Of a stretch of DNA of 64,000 nt, positions 26,554 to 35,989 are shown piece by piece. The translations under genes were made by a program, and so were the position numbers. The notes beneath the pieces were generated by a model that worked only from the letters and a program-made list of their open reading frames with translations, was not told where the DNA came from and made no database searches. Each line of letters opens with the position of its first letter. Positions within the stretch are counted from its first letter, which is position 1. Source of the stretch: Rubellimicrobium rubrum (GTDB taxonomy: Bacteria > Pseudomonadota > Alphaproteobacteria > Rhodobacterales > Rhodobacteraceae); assembly GCF_006152115.1 (NCBI RefSeq), contig NZ_VDFU01000003.1, positions 124,001-188,000 of the forward strand, given 5' to 3'.

Positions 26554-27348
26554 TCAGCCCTGGATCTGCGCGGCCATCAGGGCGATGGCTTGCTGGTACA
26601 CCGTTGCGGCGTTCCATTCCTGGAGCACCGGATAGTTGGGCTCGCCCTGTTGATAGCCGGCGCCGGGTTGCCAGCCCTTGCCCCGGAAGAAGTTGGCCGT
26701 CGAGGCCATCGCATCCGCCACGTCGGTCAGGTCCACCCGGCCGTCGCCGTTCCCGTCCTGGCCGTACTGAAGGATGTTGCCCGGAAGGAACTGGGTGTGC
26801 CCCAGTTCCCCATGCATGGCCCCCACCGACTGCGGCGAGACGGAGCCCTGATCCACCAGCGCAAGCGCCGCAAGCGCATGGGGTGCAAAGAAGTCGGGGC
26901 GACGGCAATCGTAGGCCAGGGTCGTAATGGCCGACAGCACGTTCGAGTCCCCCATGAAGTTGCCGAACCCGGTCTCCATGCCGTGGATCGCGATCAGCAC
27001 CCCGGCGGGGACGCCATAGGCGGATTCGAGGGACTGATAGAACTCGGGGTTCTCGGCCAGCATGCGGCGGCCCTGGGACACGATCGTCTCGGCCCCGCGG
27101 ATGCGCATGAACTCGTCCAGGGGATAGCGGAAGCTGTGCTGGTTGCGGTCGGCGTCGATGGTGCGGGTGGCGTAGCTCGTGCCCGCCAGGGCCGAAAGCC
27201 CTCGCTCGCCCACCCCATTGGCTGCGGCGACCTGGGCGAAGCCCTGCTTCCAGGCCTCGAAGCCCGAGGCGTCGTTTCCGCAGGTCAGGCCCTGAGCGGC
27301 CACCGGGCCGGCTAGGGCGAGGGCGGCAAGAAGAAGAGCAGGTCGCAC
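26554..27348 (-). CDS. MltB-type lytic murein transglycosylase
   Basis: Cleaves peptidoglycan glycan strands in the periplasm, releasing anhydro-muropeptides. The product has 264 residues with a signal peptide (MRPALLLAALALAGPVAAQG). The SLT_2/MltB core contains GVPAGVLIAIHGMETGFGNF with the catalytic Glu, SVGAMHGELGHTQFLPGNIL, and a DGNGDGRVDLTDVADAMAST segment typical of the family. The GTG at 27348 is preferred over GTG 27375 because AAGGAGA lies 8 nt before it and the encoded signal peptide then starts cleanly. Confidence 0.9.
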   Translation of the reverse strand: MRPALLLAALALAGPVAAQGLTCGNDASGFEAWKQGFAQVAAANGVGERGLSALAGTSYATRTIDADRNQHSFRYPLDEFMRIRGAETIVSQGRRMLAENPEFYQSLESAYGVPAGVLIAIHGMETGFGNFMGDSNVLSAITTLAYDCRRPDFFAPHALAALALVDQGSVSPQSVGAMHGELGHTQFLPGNILQYGQDGNGDGRVDLTDVADAMASTANFFRGKGWQPGAGYQQGEPNYPVLQEWNAATVYQQAIALMAAQIQG

Positions 27349-27490
27349 GTGGGAAGTCTCCTTGAAGGCGGTCACGGCGGCATCGTCTTGAGCCTGCCGG
27401 GGATCTGTCTAGGTTCGCGGGGGAACATGGCGCGGGTCAAGGCTCCTTCCAGTCGGGCCGGCCCCGCCTCACGGAAACGGGGGACACCGG

Positions 27491-28612
27491 GTGCGAGCCC
27501 TTCTCATTGCTGTGATCGTGGCGCTGGCACTGGGCCTGGGGATCGGGATCGGCTTTGCCGGCGCCGGCCTGTTCGGGCCGCCCGCAATCGTTTCGGCCCC
27601 GCCCGCGCCCGCGCCCTCCATCACGGTGGCCCCAGAAGGCTCGGACGAGGCGGCCACGATCGACCTGTTCGGTGCGACCCGTGACAGCGTTGTGGCCATC
27701 TCCACCTCGGCGGCGCAGCGCGACCTGTTCGGGCGCAGCGCGGGAGAGGTGCCGCTGGGCACCGGGTCGGGCTGGCTGTGGGATGCGCAAGGCCATGTGG
27801 TCACCAACGCCCATGTGATCGAGGGCGCCACCGCCGCCTCGGTCCAATTGGCCGACGGGCGCGCCTTCGACGCGCGGCTGGTGGGCGCCGACCGGCTCCA
27901 TGATCTCGCCGTCCTGCTGATCGAGGGCGAGGAGCTGCCCGCGCCGCTCCAGTTGGCCGCCCCCGAGCCGCCGCTGGTGGGCTCTCGCGTGCTGGCCATC
28001 GGCAACCCCTTCGGGCTTGATTGGACGCTGACCACGGGAATCGTTTCGGCGCTGGAGCGGGAGCTTCCGGGCGACCAATCGGGCAGCATCCGGCAGGGCC
28101 TGATCCAGACCGATGCCGCGATCAACCCCGGAAACTCGGGCGGGCCGCTGCTCAATTCGACGGGGCAGGTGATCGGGGTGAACACGGCGATCTACTCCCC
28201 CTCGGGCGGGAGCGCGGGCATCGGCTTCGCCATCCCTGCCGCGACGGTTGCCCGCGTCGTGCCCGAACTGATCCGATCGGGGCGCTATACCCCGCCCACG
28301 CTCGGGCTGGTCTTCGATCCGCGCATCAACGCCGCGATCAACCGACAGGGCCTTCCGGGGGCGGTCGTGCTGGACGTGGACCGGGGCTCCGAGGCGGCGC
28401 GGGCCGGGGTGGAGCCTGCGGACCTGCTGCGCGACGGCCGGGTGCGCCCCGGTCATGTGGTGACCGCCTTGGAAGGGGAGCCGGTCGCGACGCTCGACGA
28501 CCTCCTGGGCGCGCTGGACCGTCACGCCGTGGGCGACCGGGTGGCCGTGACCTTTGACACCGGCGGCGGAGAGGAGCGGACGGTGGATCTGCCCGTCCTG
28601 GCCGGAAGCTAG
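27491..28612 (+). CDS. HtrA/DegP-like trypsin-type serine protease
   Basis: A 373-residue membrane-anchored S1C protease. An N-terminal helix (MRALLIAVIVALALGLGIGI) anchors it with the catalytic domain in the periplasm. The triad is His108 (TNAHVIEGA), Asp138 (LHDLAVL) and Ser216 (NPGNSGGPL). A single PDZ-like C-terminal domain follows (about 270-373). The start is GTG. Its presumed role is protein quality control or regulated proteolysis. It is divergent from the transglycosylase gene, with about 140 nt between them. Confidence 0.9.
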   Translation: MRALLIAVIVALALGLGIGIGFAGAGLFGPPAIVSAPPAPAPSITVAPEGSDEAATIDLFGATRDSVVAISTSAAQRDLFGRSAGEVPLGTGSGWLWDAQGHVVTNAHVIEGATAASVQLADGRAFDARLVGADRLHDLAVLLIEGEELPAPLQLAAPEPPLVGSRVLAIGNPFGLDWTLTTGIVSALERELPGDQSGSIRQGLIQTDAAINPGNSGGPLLNSTGQVIGVNTAIYSPSGGSAGIGFAIPAATVARVVPELIRSGRYTPPTLGLVFDPRINAAINRQGLPGAVVLDVDRGSEAARAGVEPADLLRDGRVRPGHVVTALEGEPVATLDDLLGALDRHAVGDRVAVTFDTGGGEERTVDLPVLAGS

Positions 28613-28724
28613 GGGCAGGCCCGCAGGCCCCAAGGGTGGAGCGGGCGCAAGGGTCGCAGACCTCCAGCCTTGCCCCGAGGGTTCGCCACCGGTATCCGGG
28701 GTCGCACGACATTTAGGCATCCCG

Positions 28725-30518
28725 ATGGCCCGACCCCCTCGACAGAACCAAGAAGACCGCGCCTCGTCCCGTCGCGTGGGTGCGCTGGCTGCGCTGTGGC
28801 CCTTCATGCGGCCTTATGGCGGCATGCTGACGCTGGCGCTGATCGCGCTGGTGCTGACGGCGGGGGTGTCGCTGATCCTGCCCATCGCGGTGCGCCGCGT
28901 CGTGGACAACTTCGGCATCGCGGAAACCCAGCTGCTCGACCAGTATTTCGGCGCGGCGCTGCTGATCGTGGGGCTGCTCGCTGTCGGCACGGCTCTGCGC
29001 TACTACCTCGTGACCCGGCTGGGGGAGAGGGTGGTCGCGGACATCCGCACCGCCGTCTTCGACCGCATGGTGGGCATGAGCCCCGCCGTCTACGAACGCC
29101 TCATGACCGGCGAGGTGCTGAGCCGGATCACCACCGACACGACGCTGATCCTGTCGGTGATCGGATCGTCCATCTCGGTCGCCCTGCGCAACACCCTGAT
29201 CCTGTTCGGGGGGCTGGCGCTGCTCCTGTGGACCTCGGCCAAGCTCACGGGGCTGGTGCTGCTGATCGTGCCCGCCATCATCCTGCCCATCGTGGTGCTG
29301 GGGCGGCGGCTTCGGCGGCTGTCGCGCGAGAATCAGGACTGGATCGCGGCGTCTTCGGCCTCGGCCTCGGAGTCGCTGCAGGCCGCGCAGACGGTGCAGG
29401 CCTTCACCGCCGAAGAGCCCGTGCGGGCGCGTTTCCGCGACCTGACGGAGAAAAGCTTCCTGTCGGCCCGGACCCGCATCGGCGTGCGGGCGGTGATGAC
29501 GGCCATCGTGATCTTCCTCATCTTTTCGGGCGTCGTGGGCGTCCTGTGGGTGGGCGCGCGCGACGTGGCGGCCGGGACCATGACCATCGGCAGCCTTGTC
29601 CAATTCGTCATCTACGCGGTCCTGGTCGCGGGGGCCGTGGGATCGCTGACCGAGGTTTGGGGCGAGGTCCAGCGCGCCGCCGGCGCGACCGAGCGGCTGG
29701 TGGAGCTGCTCCGCATGGAGGACAGCGTTCAGGACCCCGCCCGGCCCGTTGCCGTGCCCAGCCTTGCCGCCTCCGAGGTGCGTCTGGACGGGGTTACGTT
29801 CCATTATCCGACCCGGCCCGACCGTAGCGCCCTGCGTGGCGTGTCGCTGACCGTCCGGCCGGGCGAGACGGTGGCGCTAGTCGGTCCGTCGGGGGGCGGC
29901 AAGACCACGGTGATCCAGCTTCTCCAGCGGTTCTGGGACCCCCAGGAGGGGGCCGTGCGGGTGGGCGGCGTGGACCTTCGCGAGATGTCGCGCGAAGCGC
30001 TGCGCCGCCAGATCGCGCTGGTGCCGCAGGACCCGGTGATCTTTGGCGACACGGCGCGCGCCAACATCCGCTTTGGCCGCCCCGAGGCCACGGATGCCGA
30101 GGTCGAGGCCGCTGCTCGCGCTGCCGCCGCGCACGACTTCCTGACGCGGTTGCCCGACGGCTACGATACCTTCGTGGGTGAGCGGGGGGTGATGCTGTCC
30201 GGCGGGCAGAAGCAGCGCATCGCCATCGCGCGGGCGATCCTTCGGAACGCGCCGCTGCTGCTTCTGGACGAGGCAACCTCGGCGCTGGATGCGGAAAGCG
30301 AGCGTGCGGTGCAGACCGCGGTCGAGGCCTTGTCCAAGGACCGCACCACCATCATCGTCGCGCACCGTCTGGCGACCGTGAAGCGCGCCGACCGGATCGT
30401 CGTGCTGGAGGAGGGCCAGGTCGTGGCCGAGGGCACCCATGACGCCCTGGTGGCGCAGGGTGGGCTATACGCGCGCCTGGCCCGGCTCCAGTTCACCGAG
30501 GGCCTCGCAGCCGAATGA
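28725..30518 (+). CDS. MsbA-like ABC exporter (fused membrane and ATPase domains)
   Basis: A 597-residue half-transporter expected to form homodimers. An N-terminal six-helix membrane domain occupies about residues 20-310. The ATPase has Walker A GPSGGGKTTV, Q-loop LVPQDPVIFGDTARANIRFG, signature LSGGQKQRIAIARAI, Walker B LLLLDEATSALD and the switch His in IIVAHRLATVK. It resembles the MsbA-related lipid or drug exporters common in alphaproteobacteria. The substrate is unknown. It starts about 110 nt after the protease gene and has no visible strong Shine-Dalgarno. Confidence 0.9.
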   Translation: MARPPRQNQEDRASSRRVGALAALWPFMRPYGGMLTLALIALVLTAGVSLILPIAVRRVVDNFGIAETQLLDQYFGAALLIVGLLAVGTALRYYLVTRLGERVVADIRTAVFDRMVGMSPAVYERLMTGEVLSRITTDTTLILSVIGSSISVALRNTLILFGGLALLLWTSAKLTGLVLLIVPAIILPIVVLGRRLRRLSRENQDWIAASSASASESLQAAQTVQAFTAEEPVRARFRDLTEKSFLSARTRIGVRAVMTAIVIFLIFSGVVGVLWVGARDVAAGTMTIGSLVQFVIYAVLVAGAVGSLTEVWGEVQRAAGATERLVELLRMEDSVQDPARPVAVPSLAASEVRLDGVTFHYPTRPDRSALRGVSLTVRPGETVALVGPSGGGKTTVIQLLQRFWDPQEGAVRVGGVDLREMSREALRRQIALVPQDPVIFGDTARANIRFGRPEATDAEVEAAARAAAAHDFLTRLPDGYDTFVGERGVMLSGGQKQRIAIARAILRNAPLLLLDEATSALDAESERAVQTAVEALSKDRTTIIVAHRLATVKRADRIVVLEEGQVVAEGTHDALVAQGGLYARLARLQFTEGLAAE

Positions 30519-30542
30519 CCCCGCGTCGGGCTTGTCTGGCCC

Positions 30543-30604
30543 GGCTCCCGATCCCATTCTCGTGATCACGGGGAGCCGTCATCAAGTCGGCCCTTGATCA
30601 AGGG
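30543..30604. promoter_or_regulatory. cluster of palindromes upstream of acyl-CoA synthetase gene
   Basis: Three inverted repeats lie in the 97-nt gap. GGCTCCC (30543-30549) pairs with GGGAGCC (30571-30577). CGTGATCACG at 30561-30570 and CCCTTGATCAAGGG at 30591-30604 are perfect palindromes. The last overlaps the Shine-Dalgarno of the next gene, so a bound repressor or an RNA fold could block translation or transcription. Confidence 0.45.
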
Positions 30605-30615
30605 AGGAACGGGTC

Positions 30616-32514
30616 ATGGCCTTCGCCGGTCTCGCCGACAGTGCCGCCATCGAGTCGGAAGGGCCGTGGGACGACCGCGATCTGCCGCGCACGACCTGGG
30701 GCGTCCTGAGCCGAACCGCCGAGCGAGTGGGCGGACGCCCGGCCACCACCTTCCAGCTCCTGTCGGACCCCAAGGCCCCTTGCGAAACGCTGAGTTGGCG
30801 CGAGCTTCACGAGCGCGTGGCGCAGACGGCGAACCTGTTCCGGTCGCTGGGCATCGGGGAAGGCGACGCGGTGGCCTATCTCCTGCCCAACTGCACCGAG
30901 GCAATCCTGACCTATCTGGGCGGTCAGGTGGCGGGGATCGTCAATCCGATCAACCCGCTTCTCGACGCCGAGCAGATTGCGGGCATCCTGCGGGAAACGA
31001 GGGCCAAGGTGCTGGTGACCCTGCGGGCGTTTCCAAAGACCGATGTGGCGCAGAAGGCGGCCGAGGCGGTGGCGCTGGCGCCCGACATCCACACCGTCAT
31101 TGAGGTGGATCTCCTGCGCTACCTGACCGGCGTCAAGAAGCTGGTGGTGCCGCTGATCCGGCCCAGAAGCCCGGTACGGCACAAGGCCCGCGTTCTCGAT
31201 TTCGGCCGCGAGGTCGGGCGCCAGCCCCGAACGCTGCAATTCCAGGACAGCGCGGGCGACCGGGTCGCGGCCTACTTCCACACCGGGGGAACCACGGGCC
31301 TGCCAAAGCTTGCGCAGCACCGCTACCGGGGGCTCATCTACAATGGCTGGGTGGCCCATCGGCTGCTGTTCACCGAGAACGACACGATGATCTGCCCCTT
31401 GCCCATGTTCCACGTCTTTGCCGCCGTGGTCTGCATGGGGGCGTCCATCGCCTCGGGCGCGCATATCGTGCTGCCCACCCCGGCAGGGTATCGGGGCGAA
31501 GGGGTCTTCGACAACTTCTGGAGGCTGATCGAGCGGTACCGCGTCACCTTCCTCATCACGGTGCCCACGGCGTTGTCGGCGCTCATGCAGCGGCCGGTGA
31601 ACGCCGACATCTCCTCGCTCCAAGTTGCCTTCTGCGGCTCCGCGCCGCTGCCCGTCGAGTTGTACCGACGGTTCGAGAAGGCGGCGGGCGTGACGATCTG
31701 CGAGGGTTACGGCCTGACCGAGGCGACCTGCCTCGTGTCGATCAACCCGCCACAGGGCGAAAAGAAGATCGGCTCGATCGGGGTGCCGTTCCCCTACACG
31801 CGCGTCCGCATCGTTGACCCCCATACCCACATGGAGTGCGAGACCGACGAGGTGGGCGAGATCTGCGTGGCGAGCCCCGGCGTCTGGAGCGGGCGCACCT
31901 ATACCGAGGACGAACGGAACGCCGCGATGTTCTACCCCGGCGAGGACGGCCAGGTGCGTTGGCTGCGCACCGGCGACCTGGGGCGGCGGGATCCCGATGG
32001 GTATTTGTGGATCACGGGCCGCGCCAAGGACATCATCATCCGAGGCGGCCACAACATCGACCCCGCCGAGATCGAGTCCGCCTTGTGCAGCCATCCGGCG
32101 GTGGCCTTCGCCGGAGCCATCGGCCAGCCCGACGCCCATTCGGGAGAGGTGCCCTGCGTGTATGTGGAGCTGGTCAAGGACGCCTCCGCGACCGAGGCGG
32201 AGCTGCTCGAACACGCTCGCGCCCATGTCCATGAGCGGGCCGCCCAGCCCAAGCACCTGGAGATCATGTCCGATCTGCCCAAGACCGCGGTCGGCAAGAT
32301 CTTCAAGCCGGACCTGCGCCGGAAAGCCATCCAGCGGGTCTATGACGAAGCGCTTGCCAACGCCGACGTGGCGGCCGAGGTGGCCCAGGTGGTGGAGGAC
32401 CGCAAGCTGGGACTTGTGGCGCAGCTCCGGCGCACCGGCTCCGTCGCAGACGAGGACGTAGAGCGGGCGCTCGGGGCCTATACGCGCCCCTGGGCCTGGA
32501 GCCAGGACGACTGA
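30616..32514 (+). CDS. acyl-CoA synthetase (AMP-dependent ligase)
   Basis: Activates a carboxylic acid to acyl-AMP and then acyl-CoA. It has 632 residues. The P-loop-like motif is FHTGGTTGLPKLAQH, with the family core CEGYGLTEATCLVSINPP, the nucleotide-binding RTGDLGRRDPDGYLWITGR and RAKDIIIRGGHNIDPAEIES (hinge and acyl-binding region). The C-terminal Lys is in KTAVGKIFKPDLRR. The substrate class (fatty or aromatic acid) is not resolved. A good ribosome-binding site, AAGGGAGGA, precedes ATG 30616 and overlaps a 14-bp palindrome. Confidence 0.9.
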   Translation: MAFAGLADSAAIESEGPWDDRDLPRTTWGVLSRTAERVGGRPATTFQLLSDPKAPCETLSWRELHERVAQTANLFRSLGIGEGDAVAYLLPNCTEAILTYLGGQVAGIVNPINPLLDAEQIAGILRETRAKVLVTLRAFPKTDVAQKAAEAVALAPDIHTVIEVDLLRYLTGVKKLVVPLIRPRSPVRHKARVLDFGREVGRQPRTLQFQDSAGDRVAAYFHTGGTTGLPKLAQHRYRGLIYNGWVAHRLLFTENDTMICPLPMFHVFAAVVCMGASIASGAHIVLPTPAGYRGEGVFDNFWRLIERYRVTFLITVPTALSALMQRPVNADISSLQVAFCGSAPLPVELYRRFEKAAGVTICEGYGLTEATCLVSINPPQGEKKIGSIGVPFPYTRVRIVDPHTHMECETDEVGEICVASPGVWSGRTYTEDERNAAMFYPGEDGQVRWLRTGDLGRRDPDGYLWITGRAKDIIIRGGHNIDPAEIESALCSHPAVAFAGAIGQPDAHSGEVPCVYVELVKDASATEAELLEHARAHVHERAAQPKHLEIMSDLPKTAVGKIFKPDLRRKAIQRVYDEALANADVAAEVAQVVEDRKLGLVAQLRRTGSVADEDVERALGAYTRPWAWSQDD

Positions 32515-32593
32515 GGTCCATCCGCGCCGGGGTGGAACAGCGCGCGCCCCGTCAGTATAGCCATCCGGGCCGCTTGCCCCCGGAGGCTTCCTG

Positions 32594-33556
32594 ATGCTCT
32601 TCGCCTATCGTCTCGTGGACCGCCGCCTGGAGCGGATGGGGCCCAGCGCCGACCTGCGCGAAGCGATCTGGGTCGATCTTTACCGGCCTCAGCCCGAGCA
32701 GGCGGCCAAGGTGGCCGAGCAGCTCGGGATCGAGGTGCCGACGCTGGCGGACATGGAGGAGATCGAGATCTCCAACCGTCTGTACCGCGAGAACGGCAAC
32801 GACTTCATGACGGCGATCCTGCCGGGCCAGTTGCCCGACGGAGCGCAGCTCAGCGGTCCCGTGACCTTCATCCTGACCCCGGAGCGGCTGGTCACCGTAC
32901 GGCACCACGCGCCGCGGCCCTTCGAGACCTTTTCGGCCCGCGCGGACCGGTCCTCCACCGGCTGCGCGACGCATCTGAGGCTCTTCCTTGGGCTCGTGGA
33001 GGAGATAGTCTCGCGCCTCGCTGACCTTCTGGAGGCGACGGGGCGCGCGCTCGACACCATCGCGGCGCGGGTCTACGCCGGATCGAGCGAGCCGCTCACC
33101 CCGGCCGAACTCGAGGAGGCGCTGCGGGCCGTGGGCCGCCAGGGCGAGGTGCTGGCGCGGGTGCGCCTGGGTCTGCTGACGACCGAACGGATGCTTTCGG
33201 TCTTCGGGCTCTGGATGGAAGAGCGCAAGGACCTGGGCCTCAAGGGCTTCGTCAAGACGCTGATGCGCGATATGCAGGCGCTCGAGGTGCATGTGGACTT
33301 CCTGTCGGGGCGGGTCGGGCTCGCGACCGACACCACGCTTGGCATGGTGAACCTGAGCCAGAACCAGACGGTGCGGATCGTGTCGGTCGTGGCGGTGCTG
33401 TTCCTGCCGCCGACGCTGATCGGGACGGTCTACGGGATGAACTTCCACAACATGCCCGAACTGGACTGGCCCTGGGGCTATCCGATGGCGCTGGTGCTGA
33501 TGGTTCTTTCAGCGGTGCTGAGCTGGGCTTACTTCAAGTGGCGCGGCTGGCTTTGA
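32594..33556 (+). CDS. CorA-family magnesium/divalent cation transporter
   Basis: A 320-residue inner-membrane channel. A large N-terminal cytoplasmic alpha/beta domain is followed by a long stalk helix and two C-terminal transmembrane helices. The signature G-M-N lies in LPPTLIGTVYGMNFHNMP, and the loop reads MPELDWPWGY. CorA proteins form pentamers that take up Mg2+ and sometimes Co2+ or Zn2+. It starts with ATG at 32594 after GGAGG. It stands alone, followed after about 100 nt by the next plus-strand gene. Confidence 0.92.
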   Translation: MLFAYRLVDRRLERMGPSADLREAIWVDLYRPQPEQAAKVAEQLGIEVPTLADMEEIEISNRLYRENGNDFMTAILPGQLPDGAQLSGPVTFILTPERLVTVRHHAPRPFETFSARADRSSTGCATHLRLFLGLVEEIVSRLADLLEATGRALDTIAARVYAGSSEPLTPAELEEALRAVGRQGEVLARVRLGLLTTERMLSVFGLWMEERKDLGLKGFVKTLMRDMQALEVHVDFLSGRVGLATDTTLGMVNLSQNQTVRIVSVVAVLFLPPTLIGTVYGMNFHNMPELDWPWGYPMALVLMVLSAVLSWAYFKWRGWL

Positions 33557-33652
33557 GCCGCCTTGCCGCGCCGCCGCATCGCCGCCTATCCTGACCGCGA
33601 AGGAGACGGCCTTGCGCAACCTGCACCATATCCCCCGAGCCGGGGCTTCGAC

Positions 33653-34756
33653 ATGACCGACGGTCCCGTCCTTCGCCTGGGCGACGCCGCCCCGGACGCC
33701 GAGCCCGCCTCGGCCCGGATGCCCGACCTGCTTCTTGCGGCCGAGGCGGGCTGGCTCCGGCCCGAGGGGCCGTTCCCGGCGCGGGGGCTCCTCCTGCGGC
33801 TCCGCTCGACGGACGAGGACGACGCGACGCTCCAGGAGGCCTGTCGCAGCCTGGCCCATGGCGGGATGCTCGATCTGGAGGTCGTGCTGCCTGAGGAGGC
33901 GGAGTGCGGACCCGGACTCGATGCCTTGGCGCTGCGGCTTGCCCGGATGGGACTTTTCCCTCGGCACGTGGCCGCCCTCCCTGAACCGCAGCTGGGCGGG
34001 GTCATCCCCCAGGAGCCCACGCCCCAGGCCTGCACCGAAGCGGTGGCGGCCGCATTCCCCGAGGCGCAGGTCGGGCTCGGCGTTCTCACCAGCTTTGCGG
34101 GCGACCGGCGGCCCACGGCCGAAGCGCCGGGCCATTACGTGACGCTGGGAGCCTCGGCCGTGGGCCCGGGCGCGGCGGACGCGGCCGTGCTGGAGGCGCT
34201 GGAAGTGCTTCCCCAGGTCTTTGCCGACGCGCGGGCGGCGGCTGGAACGCGGGCGTTGCGCCTGGGGCTCGTGTCGATGGCGCTGCGGCCTTGGCCGGGG
34301 TCGCGCTCTCACGGCACCGACCCCCGGCAGAAAGGGCTGCTCGCCGCCGCCTATGCGGTCGCCGCCTGCGCCGCCGCGGCCAAGGCCGGGGCCGAGGCCG
34401 TGGCACTCGCGGCTCCGGCCGGCCCCTTCGGGATCGTGGGCGACTCCGGGGAGGCCCGGCTGCTGCTCCATGTCCACGCGGGGCTTCATGCGGCGGCCGA
34501 CCGGGTGGTCCGGGTCGATCCGGTGCCGGGCCTGCGCGGCATCGCCTGGGAGGGAGGCGCTGTCCTGGCCAACGCCTCGCTCGTGCCGGTCACGGTGCCT
34601 GCGCCCTTCGCGACGGGCGCGCACCTGTCCGCCGACGCCCTGGAGGCTGCAAGGAACCCGGACTGGCTGTCCCTCGCGGCGGGGCCGCTGCCGGGCGAGG
34701 TCACGCTGGGCCCCTGCGAGGTGCTGTTCGCGGGCGAGGCGGCTCAGTCCTTGTAG
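33653..34756 (+). CDS. apionate lactonase-like protein, function uncertain
   Basis: A 367-residue Ala/Gly-rich protein. Its second half has VTLGASAVGPG, RLGLVSMALRPWPGSRSHG, DPRQKGLLAAAYAVAACAAA and LAAPAGPFGIVG, a set resembling the C-terminal half of D-apionate lactonase (ApnL). The N-terminal part is not recognised. The similarity is recalled by eye, so the catalytic role is tentative. An upstream TTG at 33563 is in frame, but ATG 33653 is more likely. Its end (34756) overlaps the 3' end of the convergent rtcB (34744) by 13 nt. Confidence 0.5.
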   Translation: MTDGPVLRLGDAAPDAEPASARMPDLLLAAEAGWLRPEGPFPARGLLLRLRSTDEDDATLQEACRSLAHGGMLDLEVVLPEEAECGPGLDALALRLARMGLFPRHVAALPEPQLGGVIPQEPTPQACTEAVAAAFPEAQVGLGVLTSFAGDRRPTAEAPGHYVTLGASAVGPGAADAAVLEALEVLPQVFADARAAAGTRALRLGLVSMALRPWPGSRSHGTDPRQKGLLAAAYAVAACAAAAKAGAEAVALAAPAGPFGIVGDSGEARLLLHVHAGLHAAADRVVRVDPVPGLRGIAWEGGAVLANASLVPVTVPAPFATGAHLSADALEAARNPDWLSLAAGPLPGEVTLGPCEVLFAGEAAQSL

Positions 34757-35916
34757 GGGTCCACGTCGCCCGCTGCGGCCATGACGACGCCGATGGGGTG
34801 GAGCACGTGCTCGATCTCCACGGTTCCGGCATGTTCGGCCAGGACGTCGGGCAGGCGGCGGTAGGCCTGCGGCGCTTCATCGAGGTCGCCGCCCACGACG
34901 GTCACCCCCTTCCGGAGGAGCCATAAGCGCATCTCCTCCGCGTCCACCCGCGGCGGACGCAGCACGCGGCCCGTCTTGCGGTCCAGCTTGCCCTTGGCGT
35001 CACTGCGCGACATCACCCGGCCCGCGCCATGGACGGTGGAATGAAGCGCCCGCGTGCTTTCGGGGCTGGCCACGCCCCGCAGGATCACCGCGTCGTCGCC
35101 CATGGAGCCGCCCACGAAGCCGCGCTGGCCGGGAAAGGCGGGCGTCGCGCCCTTGCGGACGACCCAAAGGTCACGGTCCCCGTGCCGTTCGCGCCAGACG
35201 AAGTTGTGGTGATTGTGGATCTCGTCCGTCACGGTCCCGCCGATGATCCGGCGCACCTTCTCGACCACCCAGTTCCGCCCGGCATAGGCATAAAGCCCGC
35301 CCAGCTCCACGCCCGCGAGGTAACCCTGGCCCGCATCGCTGTCGGCTGGCAGAAGAGCGGGCGGGGCGAGCATGTTCCCATTCGCCTTGGCGATCTGCAG
35401 GTACTTGGTCGTGATCTTGTGTCCGAGCCCGCGCGATCCGAAATGCGCGCCGATCCAGACGAAGCCCTCATCGTCGCGGAACAGGTCCACGTAGTGGTTT
35501 CCGCCGCCCACGGTGCCCAGTTGATCGCGAGCGAGGCGCTTCAGATCGCGGACCCCGGCGGCCTTCCACAGATCGCTTTCGAACAGCGGGTCGTCCACCT
35601 TTTCGGCGTTGGCGCGGCCCAGCCCGAAGCTCACGGTTCGGGCGATGTCCTGCAGGATCGTCGGTATCCGAGGGGCGATCGCCTCGAAGGGGGTGTCGAG
35701 CCGCACCGCCTTGTTTCCGCAAGCGATGTCGTAGCCCACGCCGCTGATCGACAGGTCATCCTCATAGGCCACCACGCCGCCGATCGGGTGGTTGTAGCCG
35801 AGGTGGCCGTCCGCGCAGAGCACGCCCGCGACCGCCGAGCCGGTCTTCAGGCAAACATCCATCTGCGACAGCGTCGCGTCGTCGTGACGACCGAAGATCG
35901 TGAGTGGGGCCGACAT
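34744..35916 (-). CDS. rtcB: RNA-splicing ligase RtcB
   Basis: GTP- and Mn-dependent ligase joining 2',3'-cyclic-phosphate and 5'-hydroxyl RNA ends. The product has 390 residues. The start at 35916 is preceded by GGGAGG, whereas the longer frame start lacks one. Conserved motifs are LCADGHLGYNHPIGGVVAY, DIACGNKAVRLDT (metal Cys), LGTVGGGNHYVDL and IHNHHNFV, and the guanylylated His is in HSTVHGAGRVMSRSDAKGK. No RtcA cyclase or archease gene is adjacent, so the substrates in this organism are unknown. Confidence 0.93.
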   Translation of the reverse strand: MSAPLTIFGRHDDATLSQMDVCLKTGSAVAGVLCADGHLGYNHPIGGVVAYEDDLSISGVGYDIACGNKAVRLDTPFEAIAPRIPTILQDIARTVSFGLGRANAEKVDDPLFESDLWKAAGVRDLKRLARDQLGTVGGGNHYVDLFRDDEGFVWIGAHFGSRGLGHKITTKYLQIAKANGNMLAPPALLPADSDAGQGYLAGVELGGLYAYAGRNWVVEKVRRIIGGTVTDEIHNHHNFVWRERHGDRDLWVVRKGATPAFPGQRGFVGGSMGDDAVILRGVASPESTRALHSTVHGAGRVMSRSDAKGKLDRKTGRVLRPPRVDAEEMRLWLLRKGVTVVGGDLDEAPQAYRRLPDVLAEHAGTVEIEHVLHPIGVVMAAAGDVDPYKD

Positions 35917-35989
35917 CCGCGCCTCCCTGGCCTGGGACGCGATGGTAGGCGGGTCGCGCGCCGGGGCCACACAAACCGCCAGGCAGGGC

